Positions 16,106-23,223 of a DNA stretch of 27,362 nt are shown piece by piece. The notes under the pieces are model-generated. The model did not search any database. It saw nothing but the letters and a program-made list of their open reading frames with translations, and was not told where the DNA came from. Source of the stretch: JANNRA01 sp031401035 (GTDB taxonomy: Bacteria; Desulfobacterota; Binatia; HRBIN30; CADEER01); assembly GCA_031401035.1 (NCBI GenBank), contig JANNRA010000042.1, positions 1-27,362 on the forward strand, written 5' to 3'. How positions within the stretch are numbered: position 1 is the stretch's first letter; every line of letters starts with the position of its first letter. The translations under genes and the position numbers were made by a program.

Positions 16106-16813
16106 CTACGGCAGCACGAAGGTACCCTCGGTGAGGGTCTGGTTGGCGCTGGCCTCGATGGCCAGCACTTCGTACGGCTGCACCCCTGCGGCCAGGGACG
16201 CAACGAACTCGGGCGGGACGGTGACGCTGGTCGTGGTGGCGGGCACGGTCACCAGGAACAGTCCGACGATGACCTGGTAGCCGACGATGTTGATCGGCCG
16301 GTCAGGGAACCCAGGTGGCGGAGCGGTGACTGGGGTCCAACTGATGACCAGGGAATCGCCCGGGCCGACGTCGGCCGAGACTGCCGGCCCGGCGGGGATG
16401 GCGTGCGAGAACATCACCTCGCTCTCCAGCTCGTCGCCCTCGACCGTGCGGCCTCTGATCTCGTACTCGCCCTCGGGGAAGCGGGACAGCAGTCCCGCGA
16501 GCGGGAACCCGTCGAGCGACGGTTCGGCTCCCTCGAAGAACAGCTCGGTCATGCCGAGCTCGCTGTAGGCCCCGCGGCCCTCGACCTCGAAGATCACGCG
16601 CTTGTTCGGCTTGAAGATCTTGAGTCGTGTCCAATCCTCGGCGTCGAGCGAGACGTGCACACCGAGATCGTTGGCCGAGGCGTTGTACTCCCAATAGATC
16701 TTGGCGATCTTGAATGGGATCTCGGCGGCGCGACACGGCTCCCGTGTGCCCGCGACGAGCAGCGCGGCGGCGGCTGCGACAACGAGGGACCTGCTTCTGC
16801 GGGTGATCACCAT
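16106..16813 (-). CDS. Exported protein with a possible C-terminal FN3-like domain
   Basis: A 235-residue protein with a basic n-region and an Ala/Val-rich hydrophobic core, ending near EPCRAA (MVITRRSRSLVVAAAAALLV), so it is likely exported. The mature N-terminal part (PFKIAKIYWEYNASANDLGV, DAEDWTRLKIF, PEGEYEIRGRTVEGDELESE) looks like a beta-rich domain. The C-terminal 100 residues (DSLVISWTPVT, INIVGYQVIVG, TTTSVTVPPEFV, QPYEVLAIEASANQT) have the strand pattern of a fibronectin type III-like module. The start is backed by AGGAGG eight bases upstream. Role unknown; extracellular adhesion or carbohydrate handling would be guesses. Confidence 0.75.
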   Translation of the reverse strand: MVITRRSRSLVVAAAAALLVAGTREPCRAAEIPFKIAKIYWEYNASANDLGVHVSLDAEDWTRLKIFKPNKRVIFEVEGRGAYSELGMTELFFEGAEPSLDGFPLAGLLSRFPEGEYEIRGRTVEGDELESEVMFSHAIPAGPAVSADVGPGDSLVISWTPVTAPPPGFPDRPINIVGYQVIVGLFLVTVPATTTSVTVPPEFVASLAAGVQPYEVLAIEASANQTLTEGTFVLP

Positions 16814-16985
16814 GGCTCTGTCCTCCTCCGGTCAAAGGGTTGAAGTTCGATCGTGGAGTGTGCAGGGGCGGTGCCATAGCGAGGGAGCGCGGGAATTGGT
16901 TGCGCTCGGTGCTGAACCCGGCCGCTGTGCCTGCGCGACCCCGCAGGGGATTGCGGCCCTTGACCAGAGCCGCGCAGAATCTTGC

Positions 16986-17086
16986 AGGCGCGCCCCGTTC
17001 AGCGGGTCGCCGGATCCCCCCCAGGTCCACTACCTGGCGTTGTGTCGCGATGCGCCGCTGATGCAGGCGATTCGCCCGGCGGCGTG
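16986..17086. repeat. Long dispersed repeat, copy C
   Basis: From AGGCGCGCCCCGTTCAGCGG through CTACCTGGCGTTGTGTCGCG to GATTCGCCCGGCGGCG it matches copies A and B across about 100 bases with scattered substitutions. It lacks the CCAGGCTTGGG head of A and B. It abuts an AT-richer patch in front of the Calx-beta gene. Confidence 0.7.
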
Positions 17087-17130
17087 AAATTACCGAATCT
17101 TTACAACTCCTTCATGACTCGCCGCCGCGC
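17087..17130 (+). promoter_or_regulatory. AT-rich patch, possible promoter of the Calx-beta gene
   Basis: AAATTACCGAATCTTTACAA and the following bases form a rare AT-richer stretch about 140 bases before the ATG at 17247. No clear -35/-10 pair can be assigned, so this is only a location where a promoter is plausible. Confidence 0.2.
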
Positions 17131-17246
17131 CGCGCCGTAGGGTGCCCTCCGTCACCCGTATCGAGAGACACGCTCAGGACGCACACGACGACACCGCAGG
17201 CGGTGTAGCGACACGACCGCGCAACCGAGAAAGCAAGGATACATCC

Positions 17247-19230
17247 ATGACCGCACCGCATCGTTCCCGTCGTCGACTCCTGGCCCTCCGCCTGGCGCTC
17301 CCCACCCGGATCCTGGCGGTGGCCGGCGCCCACGGGCCCGTACTCGGTCCTCGTTCGCGTCGTCCTGGACGGCGAGCTGGTGACCACCAACGACGGCTTC
17401 GTCGAGGGCAACAACGGCCAGGCCTTCGCGTCGATGAGCGACATTTCGGTCACCGATCTCGCCGGACTCAATCTCGTCATCGCCTCGGCGACGGCGCGCG
17501 GGCCCACCACCCAGAGCGGCACGACGCCGGTCAACGCGGTCAGGGAACTCACCGTCAACGGCACGCCTGCCCAGAACCATCATGAAGTGCGCTTGCGCTG
17601 GACCACGCGCTGTCAATCGATCGTTGCCGGTCTCATCGGCAACGGCGTGATGTGTGAAGCAGGGTTCGGCTATCGTGTCGATCTCGTCGGAGGCGTGATC
17701 CGTCTCGCTCCCCGAGGCGGCGGTTTCCTCTCGATTGCAGCGGGCCTGGTCGGAACGCCCACCCCCACCGCGGCCCCAACCCCCACCGCGACGCCGGTGC
17801 TCCCCGTGGTGAGCGTTCGCGACGCGTCGGTCGTCGAGGGCGACCGCGGCACGGCGTCGATGCTCTTCACCATCGACGCCGACCGGCTGCACATCGTGCC
17901 GATCACCGTCCGCCTGGCGACGGTCAACGGCAGCGCGACGGACGGCGCCGACTACACGGCGAGGAACATCACCGTCACGCTGCCCGCGGGAGTGAACCAG
18001 GTCACGGCGTCGATTCCCGTCCTCGGCGACGCTCGGCAACAAGGCAACGAGACGTTCACCTTCAACATCGGCAACCCAACCAACGCGGCGATCGGGCTGG
18101 GACAGGCCACCGGCACGATTGTGGACGACGATTCGCCGGTCGGCATCGCGGAGTTGGTCGCGGGCAACGGAGTGGTCGCCGCCGGCGAGACGGTCCCGCT
18201 GACGTTGCGGTGGGACCACCCGGCGCGCTGGCGCGACCTGGACAGCGTCGATCTGCGCCTGATCGACGACACCGGCGCGGCGTTCTGGGGCCGCTTCACC
18301 GAGGGCGAGGATCATTTCAGCCTCTGCGAGGCGGCCTCGTGCAGCGGCAGTTTCGCGCCGGGCGTGGGTGACCCGGTCGACACCGGCGCGTCGACCTTCC
18401 ACCCGGCGAGCAGTGTCGTGCGCGGCAGCGGCGCGAGCGGACCGAGCGTCGATCTGACGTCTGCCGTCAGCCTGGCCGACAGCACGCGTGGGCGCCGATT
18501 CCGGATCGAGGCCGCCGCCAGCGGCGACAACGGCGACGAGCAACCCTTCGCGACGGTCGGCACGCTGAGCGTCGATTCCGGCAGCGCCGGCGCCGACGGA
18601 GACGGCTGTCAGGTGGGTAACCGCGGCGGCGGAGCGACGGGTTTCTGCATGCTGCTCATCGCAGGGCTCGTGCTCGTGGCCCGCGCCGGGTCGCGGGCGC
18701 GGCGGAGGATCACCGATTGCGCCGCCGCACAGGCGGCGCCGAGCCCGGGATGCTCGACGATCAGATCGCCGGTCGCCCAATGCTGCTTCGGTAACGACCA
18801 TGTGGCCTGTGCATCCGACCGACATCGGCGCACTCGCCCCGCAGCCGAAAAGGAGAGTCTCATGCGTACCCGCATCCTGTTGTTCGCCGCCCTGGCGGCG
18901 ACCGCCATGTCCTTTCGCCCGGCCGCCGGCGACACCCTCTTCTCGCCGCCCCTGGTGGCTGCCGGCAGCAACGTCTTCGACTGCTACCTCGTCAACGTCA
19001 GTCTCAAGCCACGCAAAGTGAAGATCGAAGTGATCAACCGCGCCGGGGATGTCGTCGAAACGGTCGAGACCACCCTCGGCCCCGGTCAGGAGGACGTCGC
19101 GCGCGCCTCCGCCGACCTGCTGGCGCGCTACTGCAAGTTCGTCGTCCAGGGCTCGCGACAGCTCTTCCGCGCCTCGGTGCTGGTGCGACAGGATGGTGTC
19201 GGGGCCATCAGCGCCCTCGCCGCCCAGTAG
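17247..19230 (+). CDS. Calx-beta-domain exported protein, frameshifted start and open 3' end
   Basis: The best start is ATG 17247, giving a basic, hydrophobic signal-like segment (RRRLLALRLALPTRILAVAG). The body of the protein lies one frame away; continuous sense begins at about 17335 (GPYSVLVRVVLDGELVTTND). A single-base indel at about 17310-17340, in or near a GGGCCC run, is therefore inferred. The body has a beta-rich N-domain, a TPTPTAAPTPTATP linker (17758-17799), and a Calx-beta module at about 17803-18132 (VVEGDRGTAS, ATDGADYT, GNETFTFNI, ATGTIVDDD). It ends with CQVGNRGGGATGFCMLLIAG, a hydrophobic helix and RARRR, like a MYXO-CTERM-type sorting tail. No stop follows; the frame stays open into the next gene to 19230. 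The first gene's own stop has probably been lost. Confidence 0.65.
18862..19230 (+). CDS. Small exported protein (DCYLVNVS type)
   Basis: A 122-residue protein with its own signal peptide (MRTRILLFAALAATAMSFRP then AAG) and AGGAG seven bases before the ATG at 18862. It is very likely translated separately, even though it lies in frame with the upstream Calx-beta gene. The mature part (DTLFSPPLVAAGSNVFDCYL, SLKPRKVKIEVINRAGDVVE, ADLLARYCKFVVQGSRQLFR) is beta-rich with two cysteines that could pair. It looks like a compact extracellular beta-sandwich of unknown role. It converges with the 19434-20579 gene. Confidence 0.72.
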   Translation: MRTRILLFAALAATAMSFRPAAGDTLFSPPLVAAGSNVFDCYLVNVSLKPRKVKIEVINRAGDVVETVETTLGPGQEDVARASADLLARYCKFVVQGSRQLFRASVLVRQDGVGAISALAAQ

Positions 19231-19285
19231 CGCGCGCCCTGCGGTGCGGGGGGTGCCGTCGAGCAACGTGCGGTGGCTGTGTCCG

Positions 19286-19312
19286 TGTCGCCCAGGCGAT
19301 CGGGCGGCGACA
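19286..19312. terminator. Candidate hairpin between convergent genes
   Basis: Arms TGTCGCC (19286-19292) and GGCGACA (19306-19312) flank a 13-base loop in the 203-base gap between two convergent stops (19230 and 19434). Position favours a shared terminator, but the stem is short and there is no T-tract. Confidence 0.25.
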
Positions 19313-19433
19313 GGAGCCACGGGTACCGCCCAGCCCCGCTTGACTGCGCCCCATCCGCGCCTCGTCGGCGCCGCGCGCCCCGGTGTTCCCGGCCCGCAGA
19401 CCCAACGCGGCCGATTGTCTCTCCAGGGCGAAC

Positions 19434-20579
19434 TTAGGCCCGCCGGTGCGTGCGCAGGGTGAGGTAGGCAGTGAGGATGAGCGCCGCGAGCATCACGAGG
19501 AGCGCACGGCTCGACGCCGCGGGCGCTCCGGCCGGCGCGGTCACGCAGCTGCCCGCCTGGCCAGGCACGTTGCAGCTCTGTCCCGGGCCGGCGCACGCGG
19601 TGTCACAACACACGTTGTCGCTGCAGTAGAGCCCGGCGGCGCATTGCGCTGCGTCGACGCAGGTATCGCCCCGCGGCACGGGTGTCATGGTGGCGGTCGC
19701 CGTGTCGGTCGCCGTGGCCGTTGCCGTCGCGGTCGCCGTCGCGGTCGCGGTCACGGTCGGCGTCGGGGGATCGAACAACGCTTCCAAGTCCTGGCAGGAC
19801 CCAGAGCCCGCCGCGAGGTCACTCCAGAGGGCGTCGTATGCGTAACCATAGTTGTAGGCCTGCATCATTACGTTGTTGAGCTTCGTGACGGGGCCGAACA
19901 GCAGGTCGGAGACGAGATCGGTGGCTGTGTACACGAGCGTGTTCCCGATGCGGTACTCGATCTCACTGCCGGTGAAGGTGACGCAGAAATCGGTCCAGGC
20001 GTCGTAGACGACGGGGGTCCCCAGATCGTTGAATCCGCCGTTGTTGCTGTCCCAGATGCGATAGCGCGGCATAGTGCCCGGAGCATTGTTGCTATCGGGG
20101 GGCTGCGGGCCGTTCGAGAAACCGATGATCGGGAACAGATTGCAACTGGCTGCCGCGCACGTGTCGCCGCCACTGGCTGGAAACATGGTGGCCCACAGCT
20201 CGCTGCGCCGATTGAGGCTGCCGTCCATGGTGCTCGGGGTCTGCCAGCTCGACGGAATGTAGAGGCTGCCAATCCAGGACGTGGTGGCGGTGAGATCGCC
20301 GACCAGAATCTTTCGTCCCTGGGTGTTGTAGAATGGGCCGGCAAATCCGACCCGTGAGATCTCGCTATCGGCAGCGGACAGGCCGAGTCGCAGGACGTTC
20401 TGCCGCCCGTCCGACGATCCGGCATTCGAGAAGACGCTCGGCGGATAGCGGTCAGGGTACCACTCCGTGGAGCTCGGCATCGTCGTCGTAGGATAGGTTG
20501 GCAGCGTCTGCGCTACCCCCACACCGCCGCGGGCAATTGCCAGGACGAACACTCCGACGGCCAGACTTCGTCCCCACAT
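19434..20579 (-). CDS. Exported protein with lectin-like domain, TA-repeat linker, Cys motif and C-terminal anchor
   Basis: A 381-residue protein. It has a signal peptide (MWGRSLAVGVFVLAIARGGV then GVAQ) and a domain of about 240 residues whose strands (DAWTDFCVTFTGSEIEYRIG, NTLVYTATDLVSDLLFG, NVMMQAYNYGYAYDALWSD) suggest a concanavalin-A/LamG-like jellyroll. A Thr-Ala/Thr-Pro linker follows (TPTVTATATATATATAT). Next is a Cys-rich module of the type DAAQCAAGLYCSDNVCCDTA, common in deltaproteobacterial surface proteins. A hydrophobic segment and basic tail (ALLVMLAALILTAYLTLRTH then RRA) complete it. It is probably surface-anchored. A weak GAGG lies before the ATG. Its first 128 bases overlap the 3' part of the upstream secreted gene. 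Confidence 0.78.
   Translation of the reverse strand: MWGRSLAVGVFVLAIARGGVGVAQTLPTYPTTTMPSSTEWYPDRYPPSVFSNAGSSDGRQNVLRLGLSAADSEISRVGFAGPFYNTQGRKILVGDLTATTSWIGSLYIPSSWQTPSTMDGSLNRRSELWATMFPASGGDTCAAASCNLFPIIGFSNGPQPPDSNNAPGTMPRYRIWDSNNGGFNDLGTPVVYDAWTDFCVTFTGSEIEYRIGNTLVYTATDLVSDLLFGPVTKLNNVMMQAYNYGYAYDALWSDLAAGSGSCQDLEALFDPPTPTVTATATATATATATATDTATATMTPVPRGDTCVDAAQCAAGLYCSDNVCCDTACAGPGQSCNVPGQAGSCVTAPAGAPAASSRALLVMLAALILTAYLTLRTHRRA
19684..19765 (-). repeat. Six-base tandem repeat encoding Thr-Ala linker
   Basis: Degenerate GTCGCC/GTCGCG/GTGGCC hexamers repeat about a dozen times on the plus strand. They encode alternating Thr and Ala on the minus strand within the 19434-20579 protein. Such arrays can change length by slippage in steps of two residues without breaking the frame. 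Confidence 0.6.
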
Positions 20580-21585
20580 CGGTCACCTCATCCACACCGC
20601 GGTTCCCCGCCCGGTCGCTCTCGACCGCGACGCATCCCGTACACGCACACTTCCCATGCACGAACGCCAACCCGGCTGTCAATCGTGTCGGAGCGGACGG
20701 CAGGGTAGCGGTGCCATTTCCGCCGCTACCCACGTTAGCCGAATTCAGTTGACCGAGGACGACGGACAGCACCGCAGACTGCATAAGGGGCGGCCAGGGG
20801 CTCTTCGCGATTGCCTTTCCAAAGACCTTGTCGGCGCAACCTTGTCTGAAGGCCAGGTTGCTGAACGTGTAGTTGCAGGTTGCCGGGCTGCAGTTGGCGT
20901 CGCTGAAGCAGGGTGCTTGATCGTCCGTGCACCGACCACCCGCGCTGCAAGGGTCGAAGCTGTCGACCGGACCACCGTTGCCCGCCTTGTCCTTGTAGTC
21001 GCTCTCGCATTTCTCCTGACACTTGCCGATGCCTTGGGTCAGCTGGTTGAGCCGCTTGACCTCGGCGAAGAAACACTTGCCATCCATCGGATCGCATCCG
21101 GTCACCGGCGGGAGCAGCGCAAATTGGTCGACCGCGACTTTCAGGGCCTCGATCACGCCAAGCTCGTAAGCGTCCATGTCGGTGAACGGTTGCATACCCG
21201 GCGCGGGGTTCGCGTCGCCCGGACAGCCGAACGCCTGGTATGCTGATAATGCGCTGGCGCCGTCCGGCGCCTTGTTCATGAAGTCGAGCTTGGAGATACA
21301 CTTGGCGATGCTGGGGGCAAAGTTGGCCGCAGCGTTCGGATCGACACCGCCGTCCACGGTCCCGGCCGTGACATCGCATTCCGCGACGGTTGGGTCGGCG
21401 CCCTTCTTTTCACAGGTCTCCCACACCTTCGTCAGGCACTTCGCCAGCTTTGCACTCTGCTTGGCGACATCCTTGCGGTGCTTCTGTTCCGGACTCTTGT
21501 CGGCCAGCACCAGCGCGTGGGCCAAGCCTCCCCACGAGAACGCTACTGTCACAACGGCAATGACGATCGATCTTGCTCTCGACAT
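20452..21585 (-). CDS. Cysteine-rich exported protein of unknown function
   Basis: A 377-residue frame with a signal peptide (MSRARSIVIAVVTVAFSWGG then LAHA) and many cysteines in helical, Lys-rich sequence: SAKLAKCLTKVWETCEKKGA, IAKCISKLDFMNKAPDG, GIGKCQEKCESDYKDKAGNG and CTDDQAPCFSDANCSPATCN. The start at 21585 has a purine-rich AAGGGGGG site nine bases upstream; a longer frame to 21639 is rejected. The last ~45 residues, downstream of the CACTGC motif, become Arg/Gly-rich and overlap the signal-peptide region of the next gene by 128 bases. The original C-terminus may have been lost to a frameshift or missing stop. I recognise only a general resemblance to Cys-rich secreted proteins of uncultured deltaproteobacteria. 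Confidence 0.7.
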   Translation of the reverse strand: MSRARSIVIAVVTVAFSWGGLAHALVLADKSPEQKHRKDVAKQSAKLAKCLTKVWETCEKKGADPTVAECDVTAGTVDGGVDPNAAANFAPSIAKCISKLDFMNKAPDGASALSAYQAFGCPGDANPAPGMQPFTDMDAYELGVIEALKVAVDQFALLPPVTGCDPMDGKCFFAEVKRLNQLTQGIGKCQEKCESDYKDKAGNGGPVDSFDPCSAGGRCTDDQAPCFSDANCSPATCNYTFSNLAFRQGCADKVFGKAIAKSPWPPLMQSAVLSVVLGQLNSANVGSGGNGTATLPSAPTRLTAGLAFVHGKCACTGCVAVESDRAGNRGVDEVTDVGTKSGRRSVRPGNCPRRCGGSADAANLSYDDDAELHGVVP

Positions 21586-21632
21586 GGCGCAGACCCCCCT
21601 TGTAAGTAGTCGCGAGACGATCGCCAACCAGA

Positions 21633-21657
21633 CCCCCAATGTCGAATAAAATGGGGG
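21633..21657. promoter_or_regulatory. CCCCCA/TGGGGG inverted repeat in the divergent gap
   Basis: CCCCCA (21633-21638) and TGGGGG (21652-21657) enclose a 13-base AT-rich centre (ATGTCGAATAAAA). The structure lies about 48 bases upstream of the Cys-rich secreted gene, within the 149-base gap between two divergent genes. It may be an operator or part of a promoter. A second small palindrome, AGCCTG-A-CAGGCT, is at 21674-21686. Confidence 0.35.
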
Positions 21658-21692
21658 CGGATGAGTGGTGGAAAGCCTGACAGGCTCCTGAC

Positions 21693-21717
21693 ATGGAGGG
21701 CGCGGCTCCGCCGCGCC
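21693..21717. repeat. GGAGGGCGC-headed short palindrome
   Basis: ATGGAGGGCGCGGC-TCC-GCCGCGCC contains perfect 8-base arms GGCGCGGC (21699-21706) and GCCGCGCC (21710-21717). It shares its head with 5492-5576 and 6424-6450. It lies 17 bases before the start of the gene at 21735, directly upstream of that gene's AGGAGG. Confidence 0.6.
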
Positions 21718-21734
21718 TGCTACAGGAGGGCCGT

Positions 21735-22706
21735 ATGACTCCCGAGCTTGAGGCCATCGTCAGCCCTCGATCCAGGGATGATTTGTCCCCCGAGCATCCT
21801 CTCCGAGATCGGCCTCGCTACTGGGATACTTACGCCGCCGGGCTGGTCAGGGCCCTCAGCCTCCTCGGGCGTCCGGTGGTGTCCCCCGAGGTCCCAGAGC
21901 CCTTCGATGGATCCCATACGTTCAGAACAACCTGGAGATTCAGTGGCGGCGCTCGCTGCGTTCTGGGCGTGAACTATTCGGACTACGGCCCGGAATCGAT
22001 GGACCCGGTCGACGGCCTGATGGCCATGCGTTGGCATCCGAATCGAAAGGCGAACAGACGATTCGCCCAGCGGGTCTTTCCCGCTGGATTCCCCCTTTCG
22101 ATTGGCTGGTCAAGGGCCGACCCGGAGAGTTTCCTGACGGACCTTCCACGGCTGCGTCGATTGAAAGACGAGACAAGCCAGGAACAACGCGTCTACTTTA
22201 ATCGCGGACACTTCCGGACAGGGGACGGCTTCTCCACCCCAGACCGCTTTCCGAACCGGTGGCGATTCGAGGCGGCGCTCCTGGAAATGGGGATGGCGAT
22301 GCCGCCAGAGGTCGACGCCGCACCGTGGCACCAGAGCATCGCCTCCAACGCCTGGGCGCTGACTCTGTGCGGAGAGGGTAACTCCATCGACAGGAAGGTC
22401 GTCGAGCTGTGCGCGATCGGCACGGGCATTTTCAGCGACCGAGGTCTCGAGGATCTCCTGCTTCCATGGGGGAGCCGATTCGTGCACGGGGAGAACATTC
22501 TGTTTGTAGATGACCCGGCCGAAATGCTTCGGCTGGCCGCGAAGACCGAGCCCGCGCAGTGGCGGAGACTGGTGGACGGATCGCGAGCCGTCTTCGACCA
22601 CGCCCTCAGCCCATCGAAGATAGCCGAATGGTTCTTGCACTGCGCCGTAAGCACAATCGAAGACAAGGCTGGCCGGCACTTCGCGCAGACTCACGGTTGC
22701 GGGTAG
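21735..22706 (+). CDS. Hypothetical protein, possibly glycosyltransferase-like
   Basis: A 323-residue soluble protein. The start at 21735 has AGGAGG five bases upstream; the upstream in-frame ATG at 21693 lies in a palindromic repeat. The C-terminal third (WHQSIASNAWALTLCGEG, RKVVELCAIGTGIFSDRGLE, WGSRFVHGENILFVDDPAEM) has a familiar order: a residue cluster before a Ser/Gly turn, an 'R-x-x-E' helix, then a strand and an 'H-x-x-N' loop. This recalls the nucleotide-sugar half of GT-B or exostosin-like transferases, but I cannot confirm it. Codon use is more relaxed and GC visibly lower than in neighbours, hinting at transfer. It converges with the 22691-23113 gene, overlapping by 16 bases. Confidence 0.6.
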   Translation: MTPELEAIVSPRSRDDLSPEHPLRDRPRYWDTYAAGLVRALSLLGRPVVSPEVPEPFDGSHTFRTTWRFSGGARCVLGVNYSDYGPESMDPVDGLMAMRWHPNRKANRRFAQRVFPAGFPLSIGWSRADPESFLTDLPRLRRLKDETSQEQRVYFNRGHFRTGDGFSTPDRFPNRWRFEAALLEMGMAMPPEVDAAPWHQSIASNAWALTLCGEGNSIDRKVVELCAIGTGIFSDRGLEDLLLPWGSRFVHGENILFVDDPAEMLRLAAKTEPAQWRRLVDGSRAVFDHALSPSKIAEWFLHCAVSTIEDKAGRHFAQTHGCG

Positions 22707-23113
22707 TCGTAGACATCGCGCCGGGCGGCGATGCGCGCCGTGGCGGGATCGAGGAACCAGCGCTCGACGGTGACCTCGAAGTCGGCAGCGCCGGGACGGC
22801 TGGCGGCCAGGGCGGCGCCGAGCCGGTCGGGCGACGCGAGCGTGCCCCACAGGGCGCGGCGCTTCTTGAGCTTGTTGGCGGCGCGGCGCGCGTCGCGCGG
22901 CAGGTCGCGCAGGGCGACCTCCTGCACGGCGCCGTCGCGGCGCTCGCGGATCTCGACCAGCACCGGCAGCTTCGGCGTGCAGTACATGGCCCAGCCGAAG
23001 AAGCGCCAGGGATCGAGGCCGTAGCGCGCCACCAGGGCGCGATGCGCGAGCGGCCAGGCGGCGAGCACGCCGAGCGCGGCGACGACCAGGCGCTGTTTGG
23101 CGGCGAGAGTCAT
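22691..23113 (-). CDS. Small membrane-anchored protein, partner of the HTTM-like protein
   Basis: A 140-residue protein with an N-terminal hydrophobic segment (LVVAALGVLAAWPLAHRALV) that probably anchors it in the membrane. A soluble domain follows (DPWRFFGWAMYCTPKLPVLV, EIRERRDGAVQEVALRDLPR, DFEVTVERWFLDPATARIAA), ending DVYDYPQP. The WRFFGWAMYC segment suggests a second membrane-associated stretch. A partial AGGA site lies a few bases upstream of the ATG. It follows the polytopic HTTM-like gene by 110 bases that hold the palindromic repeat. The pairing suggests one complex or pathway, but no function is known to me. Confidence 0.72.
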   Translation of the reverse strand: MTLAAKQRLVVAALGVLAAWPLAHRALVARYGLDPWRFFGWAMYCTPKLPVLVEIRERRDGAVQEVALRDLPRDARRAANKLKKRRALWGTLASPDRLGAALAASRPGAADFEVTVERWFLDPATARIAARRDVYDYPQP

Positions 23114-23140
23114 GTCAGTCCTGCTCGGAGAGAAGATTTT

Positions 23141-23212
23141 TCACACGGAGGCACGGAGAGTCCGCAACTGCGCTCGACACCGCGCCCTCCGTGCCTCCGT
23201 TTCTCCGTGTGA
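23141..23212. repeat. Stop-proximal palindromic repeat, copy 2
   Basis: The left arm TCACACGGAGGCACGGAG (23141-23158) faces CTCCGTGCCTCCGT plus an extra TTCTCCGTGTGA (23187-23212). The right arm has one more CTCCGT unit than the left. On the minus strand the element begins 11 bases beyond the TAA of the HTTM-like gene (stop at 23224), matching the placement of copies 1 and 3. Bases between stop and repeat are also similar (AAAGGAAAGGATCTC here; AAGGGAAAGAGATTC in copy 1). Confidence 0.8.
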
Positions 23213-23223
23213 GATCCTTTCCT

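Larger units (their letters stand above)
16814..17246. other. Divergent intergenic region with long repeat copy C
   Basis: No gene is supported in these 433 bases. They contain copy C of the long dispersed repeat (16986-17086). An AT-richer patch follows immediately (AAATTACCGAATCTTTACAA at 17087-17106), the most promoter-like stretch upstream of the Calx-beta gene. The ribosome-binding site of the 16106-16813 gene lies at the left edge. Confidence 0.5.

Noticed and set aside
17152..19596. 814-residue minus-strand open frame opposite the Calx-beta region
   Set aside because: It runs opposite sense-strand domains with clear homology (Calx-beta, signal peptides) and is rich in Arg, His and Gly without motifs.
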